From JAWLHU01 sp049325315 (lineage in GTDB: Bacteria > Bacillota > Sulfobacillia > Symbiobacteriales > Symbiobacteriaceae): DNA of 64,000 nucleotides. Every line of letters begins with the position of its first letter. Positions within the stretch are counted from its first letter, which is position 1. The notes below the pieces were generated by a model that was not told the DNA's origin, ran no database searches, and worked only from the letters and a program-made list of their open reading frames with translations. Location of the stretch: assembly GCA_049325315.1 (NCBI GenBank), contig JBMONB010000114.1:9852-73851 (forward strand). Direction: 5' to 3'. Shown here in pieces: positions 7,473 to 16,621 of the stretch. The translations under genes and the position numbers were made by a program.

Positions 7473-9515
7473 CTACAGTTCCACCTCATCCAGCTGGAAG
7501 AGGTTGTGCTGCTTCATCAGGGTGATCAGCTTGATCGGGTACTGGGGGTCGGTGGCATACCCGCTCCGCTTCAGGCCCCAGGCGCCCAGCACCGGGTCGG
7601 CCATGACCGCCCGAAAGGGGGCGTACCAGGAGCGGGTGAGCAGCAGGTCCTTGTGGTCCCGCCAGTTCTCCTCGACGTTGTGGTAGGCCCGGAAGTAGTC
7701 ATCGACCACGTAGCGCTGGCCGTTGTAGACCTCCCAGGTGGTGGAGAGGATCGAGCCGGCGGTGCCCTTCCCCTTCATGCCGAAGAGGTTGTTCGAGAAC
7801 TGACCGGTGTACTTGTCGACCGGGACGTACTGGCCCCAGCCGGTCTCCAGAATCGCCTGCGCCACCTGGAGCGAGGCCGACATGCCTGTCTCCTGGTGGG
7901 ATTTGACCGCCATGGTGGAGACCCAGTCCTTGAACTCGGTCCTCGCTACGATGGGCCGGGCGGCGTAGGTCCGCCCCAGGTGGGCCTGGAAGGTGACCGG
8001 CTCGCTGGAGAGCACCCACTGCCCGTGCCTGAAGGCCTGGGCGTAGATCGTTTTCTGCCCGCTGCTGGCGGGGGTCCAGTTGAAGGTCTCGCCGGGCCGC
8101 CGCTCGCCGAGGGGAATCGTCTGGCCGCCCTCCTGCAGGAAGAACCGTACCTCGTCAGCGGGGACGTTTACGGCGCCGATCAGCGAGACCTGCCCGGTCA
8201 CCACCTGCTTGGGCCCCACGCCGTTCAGCCAGAGGGTCGGCCTGGTGTTGATGGCGAAGTTGACCGGGCCGGCGGTTCGCACCACACCGGCGGTGTCGGT
8301 CACCTCGACCGTCAGGCTGTGGTTGCCGTTGGACTCGGGCCCGAAGGCCCACCAGTACTCCTTCTGGGTACTGAGCACCTTGCCGTCGAGCAGGTAACGG
8401 ACCGAGGCGATCTCGTAGTTGGCGGCCACGTTAAGTGTCCGGCCCCGGGCGTTGAGGCTCTCGCCCTCCTTGATCGCGCTGAAGACCGTCCGGTGGCCGG
8501 AGGCCACGGTGACCGAAACGGGGACGGAGGCGTACTCCCGCTCTGCCCGGTCGTAGGCCACCACCCGCATCTTCTGCTGGCCGTTGAGGCTGACTGGGGG
8601 ATACCACGTGAAGCTGTCGCCCGGCCCCACCGTGGCCAGATTGGTCACCTCGCCGGTGGTTGGGTTGACCAGTTGGTACCAGACCGAGGTGGCCACGAAG
8701 TTCAACTGGTGGCCGAGGGTGATCGGGCCGGTAATGACGCCGCCTGGTTCGATACCGGTCAGTGCCAGCTTTGTGTTGGGCCGTACGTTGACGGTGACGG
8801 CATCGGAATAGCGCATCCCGCCGTTGGGGTCCCGCCAGGCGGCCACGATATGCCGGGTGCCGGTCTGGGTGGGGTCCGGCGTGTAGGTATAGGCAGCGTG
8901 CACGTTGGCGCCGGTGGCGATTACACGGGCCTTGCGGGTGGCCGGGTCGACCAGGTAAAAGAAGATATGGCCGCCATTCGCTCCGAGAGCCGACAATGAG
9001 ACGGGTCCGGTGATCGTCTGGCCCTCCCACACGCCCTGAAGCCGGAACGGCGCCACTGTGGCGATGGGGGACTTGTCGGTCTCGATCACGACCGCCCGCT
9101 GGGCGTCATCCCATGAGACCCTGACACCCAGGGCGGTGGAGATAAAGCGGATCGGCACGTAGGTCCGGTTGTCGATCAGAGTGGCGGGCACGTCGAGCAT
9201 GGCGGCGTCGGTGCAGAGGGCGTTCAGGCAGGCCAGGGACCGGTCGATTTGCAGCTTTACATAGCGGTTGCCGCGCCGGACCTCGACCGTGCGGGCTGCT
9301 CCGTCCCAATGTGGGGCGGCGCCCATCGCCTCGAAGACCCCGCGCAGGGGGACCAGCGCCCGGGAGTTCTGGATCACCGGGGCCGGGCTCAGGTCGAGCC
9401 GCTTGCCGTCGAGAATGACATGGACGGGGGCGGCGGCGGAGGCGGTCGGCCCTGGGACGAGAGAAGCCAACAGAGCAAGGCTGGTCACGGCGACCAGCCA
9501 AGGGCGTGTACGCAT
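7473..9515 (-). CDS. secreted beta-N-acetylglucosaminidase with copper-amine-oxidase-type N-terminal domain
   Basis: Predicted cell-wall hydrolase of 680 residues. A signal peptide (about residues 1-28, ending PTASAAA) precedes a copper-amine-oxidase-like N1 domain (residues about 33-145: RALVPLRGVFEAMGA and RTYVPIRFISTALGVRVSW), a module common in Firmicutes surface proteins. Repeated beta-sandwich segments of about 85-90 residues follow (VWEGQTITGPVSL, GIEPGGVITGPITL, GVGPKQVVTGQVSL). The C-terminal glucosaminidase/FlgJ-like domain contains SLQVAQAILETGWG, with the catalytic glutamate, and NNLFGMKGKG. The ATG at 9515 is preferred because GGAGG lies 11 bases upstream and the GTG at 9527 overlaps that site. 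Likely role: peptidoglycan turnover in an S-layer-bearing wall. Confidence 0.85.
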   Translation of the reverse strand: MRTRPWLVAVTSLALLASLVPGPTASAAAPVHVILDGKRLDLSPAPVIQNSRALVPLRGVFEAMGAAPHWDGAARTVEVRRGNRYVKLQIDRSLACLNALCTDAAMLDVPATLIDNRTYVPIRFISTALGVRVSWDDAQRAVVIETDKSPIATVAPFRLQGVWEGQTITGPVSLSALGANGGHIFFYLVDPATRKARVIATGANVHAAYTYTPDPTQTGTRHIVAAWRDPNGGMRYSDAVTVNVRPNTKLALTGIEPGGVITGPITLGHQLNFVATSVWYQLVNPTTGEVTNLATVGPGDSFTWYPPVSLNGQQKMRVVAYDRAEREYASVPVSVTVASGHRTVFSAIKEGESLNARGRTLNVAANYEIASVRYLLDGKVLSTQKEYWWAFGPESNGNHSLTVEVTDTAGVVRTAGPVNFAINTRPTLWLNGVGPKQVVTGQVSLIGAVNVPADEVRFFLQEGGQTIPLGERRPGETFNWTPASSGQKTIYAQAFRHGQWVLSSEPVTFQAHLGRTYAARPIVARTEFKDWVSTMAVKSHQETGMSASLQVAQAILETGWGQYVPVDKYTGQFSNNLFGMKGKGTAGSILSTTWEVYNGQRYVVDDYFRAYHNVEENWRDHKDLLLTRSWYAPFRAVMADPVLGAWGLKRSGYATDPQYPIKLITLMKQHNLFQLDEVEL

Positions 9516-9635
9516 GGTCAGATACACCTCCGCAGGTTCAGGACCGGCTGTGAGGGCCTGCCGGCTGTCGCCTCAGGCCCGGACGGAGTCCTGTAACAAT
9601 TGGACGTTCTGGTGTGCGATTTCGTTTCAAGCCAT

Positions 9636-10076
9636 TTATTGGAGCTTCCTGCCCCGGTCCCGGGGGCCGGCCAGGCTATAGGCCGCCAGGGCGCCCAGCG
9701 TGATCATGACCAGATCGTACCAACCCAGTTGGCGGGGCAGCTTGAGCCGGCTGAAGAGGGGCAGCCAGAGCAGGGCAAAGCCGACCACCGATACCAGCAC
9801 GCTGCTGGCGGCAGCCAAAATGCCGAGAGCAAGGGACCTGTGCCGCCCGGCGGCGCGGTGAATCGCCCAGCCGGCCACCGGTCCGGTCAGCACGCCGGCC
9901 AGCCCGGGGATCCTCTGCAGGAGCAGCACCAGCCCCAGCCAGGCGCTCGCCCCGGCCAGGATTACAAGCAGGGAGGCGCCGGACGCCTTCAGGTACTCCT
10001 TTGCCGTGGGCGGCTGGCAGGCACAGAACTCATCTTCGGCCACCAGGGGCGGACCGGGATTCGGCCGATCGCTCAT
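9636..10076 (-). CDS. hypothetical four-helix membrane protein
   Basis: 146-residue protein with a hydrophilic N-terminus (about 27 residues including a C-x-C pair in DEFCACQPP) and four predicted transmembrane helices, the first within ASLLVILAGASAWLGLVLLL and the last in YDLVMITLGALAAYSLAG. No family could be recognised. The start is supported by an AAAGGGAGGG site about 7 bases before the ATG. It points away from the lipoprotein gene and shares a 213-base intergenic region with it. Confidence 0.62.
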   Translation of the reverse strand: MSDRPNPGPPLVAEDEFCACQPPTAKEYLKASGASLLVILAGASAWLGLVLLLQRIPGLAGVLTGPVAGWAIHRAAGRHRSLALGILAAASSVLVSVVGFALLWLPLFSRLKLPRQLGWYDLVMITLGALAAYSLAGPRDRGRKLQ

Positions 10077-10206
10077 GGGAGAACCCTCCCTTTATCCTTT
10101 TCTAACATTTTCTGGTTCACATGGAGAAGTTCCTGCTCTCTCCAAGGGGAAAACCTGCCAAGATCCGTCTGGATCGAGGAGGAGCTAAGGATCAAACGTC
10201 GTATCG

Positions 10207-10293
10207 ATGATGGAGTTGAGAATCGTCCCGGGAATCCGCGAGGGCTACCGGGGCAAGCTAGATGTAACGATGGCAGAAGAGGTGCGGTCATGA
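10207..10293 (+). CDS. possible 28-residue leader peptide overlapping the lipoprotein start
   Basis: A short open frame (MMELRIVPGIREGYRGKL...) ends in a TGA that overlaps the ATG of the following lipoprotein by four bases (ATGA), a classical coupling arrangement. An AGGAGG lies upstream but more than 20 bases from the first ATG, so initiation is uncertain. It may be a regulatory leader peptide or chance. Confidence 0.22.
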   Translation: MMELRIVPGIREGYRGKLDVTMAEEVRS

Positions 10294-10805
10294 GACGTTT
10301 CCTGTTGCCGGTTCTGATTCTTACACTTGCCCTGCTCTTGTCGGCCTGCGGGGCCAACAGAGCTCCCCAGAAAGAGCAGCCCGACCAGTGGGGCAACCTC
10401 CGGGTGACGCTGGAGAAGGTCCAGCAGACAGAAACCCAGTGGTCGGCCAACCTTGCGGTCCACAACCCGACAGAGAAGATGCAAGCCATGCAGTACCGCG
10501 GGGCCTCCCGGTACACGATGGTGGTGACCCGGGAAGGCAAGGAGGTGCTCCGCCGGGGCTTTGAGTCCATGGATCCCAACAAGCCTGAGATCCTCAACCT
10601 GACGGCGGGGATCACGAAGAACCACGTGGTGGTCTGGACCTTCCGGGACGAAGCGGGGAATCGTGTGGAACCAGGCACCTACGAGATCTCGGTGACGCTG
10701 AACGGCGTGACGGTGGTGCCGGTGGCCAACCCCCAGGCGGGGCAGCCCGCCGAGCAACTGGTGGGGCCGAAGACGGTCGGTCCGGTCCAGGTGACGGTGA
10801 AGTGA
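10290..10805 (+). CDS. lipoprotein with BsuPI-type (intracellular proteinase inhibitor-like) domain
   Basis: 171 residues. The signal peptide MRRFLLPVLILTLALLLSAC ends in a lipobox (LSAC) with Cys20 as the lipidation site. The mature part carries a beta-sandwich like the BsuPI domain: LRVTLEKVQQTETQWSANLAVHNPTEK, then GASRYTMVVTREGKEVLRRG and the C-terminal EPGTYEISVTLNG. The family name comes from a B. subtilis intracellular inhibitor, but exported lipoprotein versions are common and their role is unknown. The ATG at 10290 is preceded by GAGGTG; the much longer upstream frame has no signal. A clear terminator follows directly after the stop. Confidence 0.78.
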   Translation: MRRFLLPVLILTLALLLSACGANRAPQKEQPDQWGNLRVTLEKVQQTETQWSANLAVHNPTEKMQAMQYRGASRYTMVVTREGKEVLRRGFESMDPNKPEILNLTAGITKNHVVVWTFRDEAGNRVEPGTYEISVTLNGVTVVPVANPQAGQPAEQLVGPKTVGPVQVTVK

Positions 10806-10812
10806 AAAAGGG

Positions 10813-10846
10813 ACGCTGGCGGCCTGCAGGCTGCCGGCGTTTTTCT
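10813..10846 (+). terminator. intrinsic terminator after the lipoprotein gene
   Basis: ACGCTGGCGGCC and GGCTGCCGGCGT pair into a 12-bp stem (with G-T pairs) around a TGCA loop, followed by TTTTTCTT. It begins 7 bases after the lipoprotein stop codon. Confidence 0.85.
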
Positions 10847-10972
10847 TGCCGGCCGGAGGAAAAGGCCGGGCGTTGACCCCTCACTTCGCAAGATACGGAT
10901 TTCACATAATAGGAATATTCGTCTCTACGACCAATCTTCTCTACCAGGGCTTCAATGAGGGGATGGTTTTAC

Positions 10973-12517
10973 ATGGAGATGTGGACGGGTGACTGGCTCG
11001 GACGGAGAGCCCGGTACACGCCCCACAAGGAGGGGCTGGTGGTGCTGTCGGGGGCGCAGCACGCCGGCCTGGGGCGACCGGGCGAACCGCCGCTGCGGCT
11101 CACCTTTGATCAGTGGAACCGACGGGCCAACCGGACCGCCCACCTATTGCGCTCTTATGGCATCGAGAAGGGCGATCGGGTGGGGGTGATCAGCCAGAAC
11201 TGTGTCGAGATGCTCGACCTGCTCTTTGCCTGCGGCAAGCTGGGGGCGATCTATACGCCATACAACTGGCGGCTCACGGCCGCGGAGATGCGCCCGATGG
11301 TCGAGGACGCCCACCCGAAACTGCTCTGCTACGGGCCGCAGTTCGACGGAGTGGCCGCGGAGATGCCGGTGGGCAGAACCATCGCCATGGCCGACTTTGA
11401 CTCGCTGCTGGAGGCCTTCCCGGACACCACGCCGCCGCCGGTCTCGATCGACCTGGAGGACCCGTGGATGATTCTCTACACCGGCGGCACGACCGGCCGC
11501 TCCAAGGGGGCGATCATCAGCCACCGGCAGGTGACCTGGAACGCCTGGAATACGATCGCCGGCTGGGGGCTCTCCCCCGACGACCGGGTGCCGATTCTGA
11601 CCCCGTTCTTCCACACCGGCGGGCTGCACGTCTTTACCACCCCGCTGGTTCAACTGGGCGGCACCTCAATCCTGATGGGTCACTTCGACCCGGGGCTCAT
11701 GCTCGAGACGATCCAGTCGGAGCGAGTCTCCATTCTCTTCATGGTGCCGACCATGTTCCAGATGGTGATGAGCCACCCACAGTTCGCCGGGGCCGATTTC
11801 AGCGGGGTCCGGTTCATGATCTCGGGCGGGGCGCCGTGTCCGCGACCCATCTATGAGGCATACTGGGCCAAGGGAGTGGTGTTCAAGAGCGGTTACGGCA
11901 TGACCGAGGTGGGTCCGAACTGCTTTGTGCTGCCCGAGCACGAGATGAAGCGGAAGGTGGGGTCGGTGGGCTTCCCGATCTTCCATGCCGGTATGCGGAT
12001 CATGGCGGACGACGGCCGGCCCTGCGGGCCGAACGAGGTGGGCGAACTGCAGATCACCGGGCCGCATCTCTGCTCGGGCTACTGGCGCAACCCAGACGCC
12101 ACCCGCCAGGCCAACCCCGATGGCTGGTTCCGCACCGGCGACCTCGCCTACCGGGACGAGGAGGGCTTCTTCTACATTGTCGACCGGAAGAAGGACATGT
12201 TCATCTCGGGGGGAGAGAACGTCTACCCGGTGGAGGTGGAGGAGGTGCTCTACCAGCATCCGGCGGTGGCCGAGGCGGCGGTGATCGGGGTGGAGGACCC
12301 GTTCTGGGGCGAGGTGGGCCGGGCGGTAGTCGCCCTGCGCGACGGGCACACCGTCACGGAGCAGGAGTTGATCGCCTTCTGCCGGGAGCGGCTGGCCCGC
12401 TTCAAGGTGCCCAAGCAGGTGGAGTTCCGCCCGGCGCTTCCCAAGAGCGCCGCCGGCAAGATTCTCAAGCGGGAGCTCCGAGAGAGCCAGCCGACCAGCG
12501 AGGTGGCGGGGGACTAA
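10973..12517 (+). CDS. AMP-forming acyl-CoA synthetase (fatty-acid/aryl-CoA ligase family)
   Basis: Activates a carboxylic acid to its CoA thioester with ATP. The 514-residue protein has the full ANL-family set: P-loop ILYTGGTTGRSKG, GYGMTEVGPN (adenine binding), the YRDEEGFFYIVDRKKD hinge with its catalytic aspartate, FISGGENVYPVEVEE, and the C-terminal KSAAGKILKRE with the acyl-adenylate lysine. The ATG at 10973 is preferred over the one at 10955 because GAGGGG lies 9 bases before it. Length and motifs fit medium/long-chain or aromatic acid ligases; the substrate is not readable. It precedes a STAND-SARP regulator and an alpha/beta hydrolase, so it probably belongs to the same acid-metabolism region. 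Confidence 0.9.
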   Translation: MEMWTGDWLGRRARYTPHKEGLVVLSGAQHAGLGRPGEPPLRLTFDQWNRRANRTAHLLRSYGIEKGDRVGVISQNCVEMLDLLFACGKLGAIYTPYNWRLTAAEMRPMVEDAHPKLLCYGPQFDGVAAEMPVGRTIAMADFDSLLEAFPDTTPPPVSIDLEDPWMILYTGGTTGRSKGAIISHRQVTWNAWNTIAGWGLSPDDRVPILTPFFHTGGLHVFTTPLVQLGGTSILMGHFDPGLMLETIQSERVSILFMVPTMFQMVMSHPQFAGADFSGVRFMISGGAPCPRPIYEAYWAKGVVFKSGYGMTEVGPNCFVLPEHEMKRKVGSVGFPIFHAGMRIMADDGRPCGPNEVGELQITGPHLCSGYWRNPDATRQANPDGWFRTGDLAYRDEEGFFYIVDRKKDMFISGGENVYPVEVEEVLYQHPAVAEAAVIGVEDPFWGEVGRAVVALRDGHTVTEQELIAFCRERLARFKVPKQVEFRPALPKSAAGKILKRELRESQPTSEVAGD

Positions 12518-12610
12518 CCCCGCTGCCGCTGTCTGTAGGGCACTTCGGGGAGGAAAACCGGGCCGGGCGTGGAACCTCTCCCCGTTGACGCTGTATGGGA
12601 GTGATCCATC

Positions 12611-15600
12611 GTGTTCGGCGCGGACCAGGTACTGACCGCTAAACTCCTCCCCCCGAGGCCCCGCCGGCATACCCTGGTCCGGCCACGGCTGCAGGGGCGG
12701 CTCATGGAGGCGCTGGAGGTTCCGCTCACCATCGTGCATGCAGGGCCGGGCTATGGCAAGACCACAGCCCTGGCCTCGTTTTTGGCCGAACAGCCCCACC
12801 CCGTGGTCTGGTACGGGATCGCCGAGGGCGACGCCGACCCGCTCCCCTTTTTGCTCCATCTGATCTATGCCCTGCGCATGGCCAACCCGCATATCGGGGA
12901 GAAGGCGCTCTCGGTGCTGGCGGAGGGGGAGGGGCCGAACCGGCCCTGGCACCTGGCGGTGGAGGCGCTGATCAACGACATGGTCTTCTCCCGCCAGCCC
13001 GAGACGCTGGTGGTGCTCGACGATTTTCACCTGGTCGATGAGGTCCCGCCGGTGCGCTCGGTGGTGGAGCACCTGGTGGACCACCTGCCCCCGCACGCGC
13101 ATCTGATCATCGCCTCCCGGCGCCGCCCGCCCCTGGCCGGCCTGCCCAAGTGGCGGGCCCGGGCGGAGGTGCTGGAGGTGGGCGAAAGCGACCTGGTCTT
13201 CACCCCGGAAGAGGTGGGGACGCTTTTTCGCGCCCAATATGGCCTGCACCTGACCGATCAGCAGTGTGGCGAGCTGGCCCGCCACACCGAGGGCTGGATC
13301 ATCGCCCTGCAGCTGGTCTGGCAGGGCATGCGCAAGGGCTCGGCCCTGGCGGAGGTCTGGGGCGGGCGGACCGGGTCGCTGGAGGCGCTGTTCGCCTACC
13401 TGGCCCAGGAGGTGCTGGCCCGGCAAAAGGGGTTTGTCCGCCGCTTTCTGCTCACCACCGCCGTGCTGGAGCGGCTGACCGCCGCCGCCTGCGACGCCGT
13501 GATGGGCGAAAGCGGGAGCGAGCGGGTGCTGGCGGAGTTGGAGGAGAACGGTCTCTTCCTACAGCCGCTCCCCGGCGGGGGCTACCGCTACCACCAGCTC
13601 TTTCAGCAGTTCCTGCGGGAGAGGGCGCAGGAAGATGAGGAGACCTGGCGGGCCCACCAGCGCAGGGCGGCCCACCACTACCAGGAGGCGGGCGACCAGG
13701 AGGAGGCGGCCGTCCACCTGCTGGAGGCGGGGGACTACCAGGAGGCGGCCCGGACCGTGACGCTGGCGGCCCCGGCGCTCCTGGAGGGCGGCCGGACCGA
13801 TCAGCTGCTCTCGCTGCTCGACCGCCTGCCGCCGCCGACCTTCGAGGCGTACCCGGAGCTGCGGCTCCGCTGGGGCGACGGGCTGCGGCTGACCAGCCGC
13901 TTCGAGGGGGCGCTCGATGCCTACCGCGAGGCGGCGGAGCGCTACCGCGAAGCGGGGGACCGTCGGGGGCTCTGCCTGGCGCTCCAGGCCCAGGGGCGGG
14001 TCTACCTGGACACGATTCAGCCCGGCGAGGCAGACGGGCTCCTGCGGGAGGCGCTCTCCCTGTCGGAGGCGCTCACCGAGCAGGAGCGGGCGACGCTGCT
14101 GGCGCTGATCGCCGAGAATGAGACCAACCGGGGCCGCCCCGAAGATGCGGCGCGCTTTGCCCAGATGGCGGCAGCGCAGGTGCCGCTGCGGGAAGACCTG
14201 GAGGTCCGGGCCCACCTGCGGACCGGCCGGCTGGCGGCGGCGGTGGCCTGCCTGGACCGGCTGGAGCGGCAGGGGCGGAGCCAGGCGGTGCGCAGCCACC
14301 GGGAGGTCCCGCTGCTCTACTCGCTGCTCGCCTCGCTGATGGGCGACGCCGAGCGGGCGCTCGCCACGGCGGAAGATGGAATCGCCGCCGGCCAGGAGAA
14401 GGGCTCTCCCTTTGTCGAGGCGGTGGGCCACATGCGCCGCGGGCATGCCCTGCAGCTCAACCCGCTGACCCCCTTCGATGAGGCGGCCGCAGGGTACCGG
14501 CAGGCGATTGAGATGATGGACGAGCTGCGGGTGGTGCGGGGCAAGGCAGAGCCGCTGGCCGGCCTGACCCTGCTCTACGGTCACGCCGCCGGTGACTGGG
14601 CGCAGGCGGAGAAGCACGGCCGGGTGGGGGCCCAGATCGCTGCCGCCGCCCGCGACCAGTGGTTCTATGCCTTCTGCCTGCTGGCCCTGGGCAGCGCCGG
14701 GCTGGCGACTGGCCACGACGACGAGGGGCGGCGCTACCTGGGCGAGGCAGAGCAGGCCTTCCAGGAGGCCGGCGATGCCAACGGTCTGGCGCTCGCCCGC
14801 CTCTGGCAAGCGGTGCTGGCCCACCGGGAGGGGGAGTGGGAGCGCTTTGGCCGGGCGATGAGCGGGGCGCTGACCGGTGCCCAGCAGGGGGGCTATGCCT
14901 TCCTCTTTACCCGGCGGACCCTCTTTGGCCTGCGGGATCAGCAGGCGCTGATCCCCCTGCTGTCCGAGGCGAGGGCCCGGTCGATCCAGGCCGATTATGC
15001 GGGCTGGCTGCTGGCGGAAATGGGAATCGCCAACCCCGATCACCACCCCGGCTTCACCCTGCGAATTCGCATCTTGGGCAACTTCGCCGTCTGGCGCGGT
15101 CGCCAGGAGGTGACGGTGAAGGACTGGCAGCGGGAGAAGGCGAAACAGCTATTTCAACTGTTCATCACCCAACGGAGACGGCTTTTACAGAAGGAGCAGA
15201 TCATCGACCTGCTCTGGCCGGGCGCCGAGTCATCGGCAGCCTTCCGGGACTTCAAGGTGGCGCTCAACGCCCTGTTCAATGCCCTGGAACCCAACCGGGC
15301 GGCCCGCTCGGGCTCGTTCTACATCGTGCGGCAGGGGACGGCCTATGGGCTCAACCTGGCCTCGGGCTTCTGGCTCGATGCCGACGAGTTCGAGGGGCTG
15401 GCGACCCAGGGGTTGGCACTGGTGGGGCGCGGCAAGCCAGAGGAGGCGGAGCGGCCGCTTCGCCGGGCGCTGGATCTTTACCAGGGTGATTTCCTGGAAG
15501 ATGCGCCCTACGAGGACTGGGCAGCCGAGGAGCGGGAGCGGCTGCGACTGCTCTACCTGCGGGCTGCGGAGACGCTGGCCCAGCGGGCGCTGCACCAGGG

Positions 15601-15826
15601 TGATTACGAGTCATGCATTCAGCTCTGCGACCGCATTCTCATTCGGGATCACTGCTGGGAGGAGGCCTTCCGTCTCCTCATGCAGAGCTACAACCGAATG
15701 GGGAACCGCTCCATGGCGTTGCGCACCTACGACCGGTGCGTCCAGAACCTGGAGGCGGAGTTGTCGATCAAACCGATGGCAGAGACACAGCAGCTCTATG
15801 AGCGAATCCGATCCAGCGGTGAATGA
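12611..15826 (+). CDS. MalT-like STAND ATPase with C-terminal SARP-type DNA-binding and BTAD domains (regulator 1)
   Basis: 1071-residue transcription activator, GTG start with GGGAGTG 8 bases before. The N-terminus matches MalT-type STAND NTPases: Walker A GPGYGKTT (residues 45-52), Walker B LVVLDDFH (133-140), IIASRRRPPL, and the helical HTEGWIIALQLV segment. Residues about 340-800 are helical TPR-like repeats rich in Ala/Glu, the expected sensor. From residue about 818 (RIRILGNFAVWRGRQEV) an OmpR-like winged helix (QLFQLFITQRRRLLQKEQIIDLLWP) is followed by a bacterial transcriptional activator domain to the end (YQGDFLEDAPYEDWAAEERER). MalT itself ends in a LuxR helix, so this is the SARP variant. 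A paralogue lies at 44.4 kb. Direct repeats of SARP type occur at several promoters in this window. Confidence 0.88.
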   Translation: MFGADQVLTAKLLPPRPRRHTLVRPRLQGRLMEALEVPLTIVHAGPGYGKTTALASFLAEQPHPVVWYGIAEGDADPLPFLLHLIYALRMANPHIGEKALSVLAEGEGPNRPWHLAVEALINDMVFSRQPETLVVLDDFHLVDEVPPVRSVVEHLVDHLPPHAHLIIASRRRPPLAGLPKWRARAEVLEVGESDLVFTPEEVGTLFRAQYGLHLTDQQCGELARHTEGWIIALQLVWQGMRKGSALAEVWGGRTGSLEALFAYLAQEVLARQKGFVRRFLLTTAVLERLTAAACDAVMGESGSERVLAELEENGLFLQPLPGGGYRYHQLFQQFLRERAQEDEETWRAHQRRAAHHYQEAGDQEEAAVHLLEAGDYQEAARTVTLAAPALLEGGRTDQLLSLLDRLPPPTFEAYPELRLRWGDGLRLTSRFEGALDAYREAAERYREAGDRRGLCLALQAQGRVYLDTIQPGEADGLLREALSLSEALTEQERATLLALIAENETNRGRPEDAARFAQMAAAQVPLREDLEVRAHLRTGRLAAAVACLDRLERQGRSQAVRSHREVPLLYSLLASLMGDAERALATAEDGIAAGQEKGSPFVEAVGHMRRGHALQLNPLTPFDEAAAGYRQAIEMMDELRVVRGKAEPLAGLTLLYGHAAGDWAQAEKHGRVGAQIAAAARDQWFYAFCLLALGSAGLATGHDDEGRRYLGEAEQAFQEAGDANGLALARLWQAVLAHREGEWERFGRAMSGALTGAQQGGYAFLFTRRTLFGLRDQQALIPLLSEARARSIQADYAGWLLAEMGIANPDHHPGFTLRIRILGNFAVWRGRQEVTVKDWQREKAKQLFQLFITQRRRLLQKEQIIDLLWPGAESSAAFRDFKVALNALFNALEPNRAARSGSFYIVRQGTAYGLNLASGFWLDADEFEGLATQGLALVGRGKPEEAERPLRRALDLYQGDFLEDAPYEDWAAEERERLRLLYLRAAETLAQRALHQGDYESCIQLCDRILIRDHCWEEAFRLLMQSYNRMGNRSMALRTYDRCVQNLEAELSIKPMAETQQLYERIRSSGE

Positions 15827-15845
15827 GCAAAAGGAGGAGTCCCAC

Positions 15846-16619
15846 ATGCCGACCGTGCGACTCGACAGCGGCCTGAATCTGTTCTACCGGGAAAGCGGCA
15901 GCGGTGACCGGGTGCTGCTTCTGATTCATGGCAACCTGGCGTCCTCGATCTGGTGGGACCGGGTGATGGCGCTGCTCCCAGCCGGAATCAAGGCCTATGC
16001 CCCCGATCTACGGGGGTACGGCGACAGCGACAAGCCCGAGGGCGAGTGGTCGATGCACGACCTGGCTGACGACATCTACCGGTTTGCACGGGCTGTGGGC
16101 ATTGAGCGGGCCACGGTGGTGGGCCACTCCATGGGCGGCGGCGTGGCGCAGCAGCTGACCGTAGAGCATCCGGCGCTGGTGGAGCGGCTGGTGCTGCTCA
16201 ACTCGGCGGAGCCCGCGGGGCTTCAGACCCCGCCGGAGAAGTACGCCCAGATCGAGGCGATGGCCAGGCAGCCCGAGACGGTCAAGATGGTGCTCGGCAT
16301 GATGGCGCCCACCGCCCCGAAGGACGAGTTTTACGCCCGGGTGATGGAGGAGTCGGTCGCCAAGTCCGCCGGCTCCTGGATCCGGGGCGGCTACGCTCTG
16401 GACCGGATGAACCTGGTGGAGCAGGTCGGCTCCATCGCCGTGCCGGTACTGATTCTCTTTGGGCAGAAGGATATTCTGATCACGCCGGAGATGATGGAGC
16501 GGACCCACCGCCAAATTCCCGGCTCGGTGTTGGAGATGTGGCCTGAGGTCGGCCATTCGGCCAACCTGGAGGACCCGGAGCGGTTCACCCAACGGCTGCT
16601 GGCGTTTATGGAGGGATAG
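15846..16619 (+). CDS. alpha/beta hydrolase
   Basis: 257-residue enzyme with AAAGGAGGAG 7 bases before the ATG, 19 bases after the SARP regulator gene, so probably in its transcript. The oxyanion-hole HGN is in LLLIHGNLAS, the nucleophile elbow is GHSMGG (Ser95), the acid is Asp in LFGQKDILITP and the base is His in EVGHSANLEDPE. The pattern resembles carboxylesterases, C-C bond hydrolases (MhpC/BphD-like) and 3-oxoadipate enol-lactonases; the specific reaction cannot be told. Two other hydrolases of the same fold lie in the window (49.4 and 53.4 kb). Confidence 0.85.
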   Translation: MPTVRLDSGLNLFYRESGSGDRVLLLIHGNLASSIWWDRVMALLPAGIKAYAPDLRGYGDSDKPEGEWSMHDLADDIYRFARAVGIERATVVGHSMGGGVAQQLTVEHPALVERLVLLNSAEPAGLQTPPEKYAQIEAMARQPETVKMVLGMMAPTAPKDEFYARVMEESVAKSAGSWIRGGYALDRMNLVEQVGSIAVPVLILFGQKDILITPEMMERTHRQIPGSVLEMWPEVGHSANLEDPERFTQRLLAFMEG

Positions 16620-16621
16620 CT

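Noticed and set aside
7422..8999. 525-residue + strand frame
   Set aside because: Antisense to the glucosaminidase gene, which has a signal peptide and catalytic motif; Gly/His/Val-rich shadow.
9600..10289. N-terminal extension of the lipoprotein frame
   Set aside because: It is antisense to the four-helix membrane protein and would bury the lipoprotein signal peptide.
11666..13426. 586-residue frame on the minus strand
   Set aside because: Antisense to the acyl-CoA synthetase and STAND-SARP genes, both with full motif sets; composition is that of a shadow frame.
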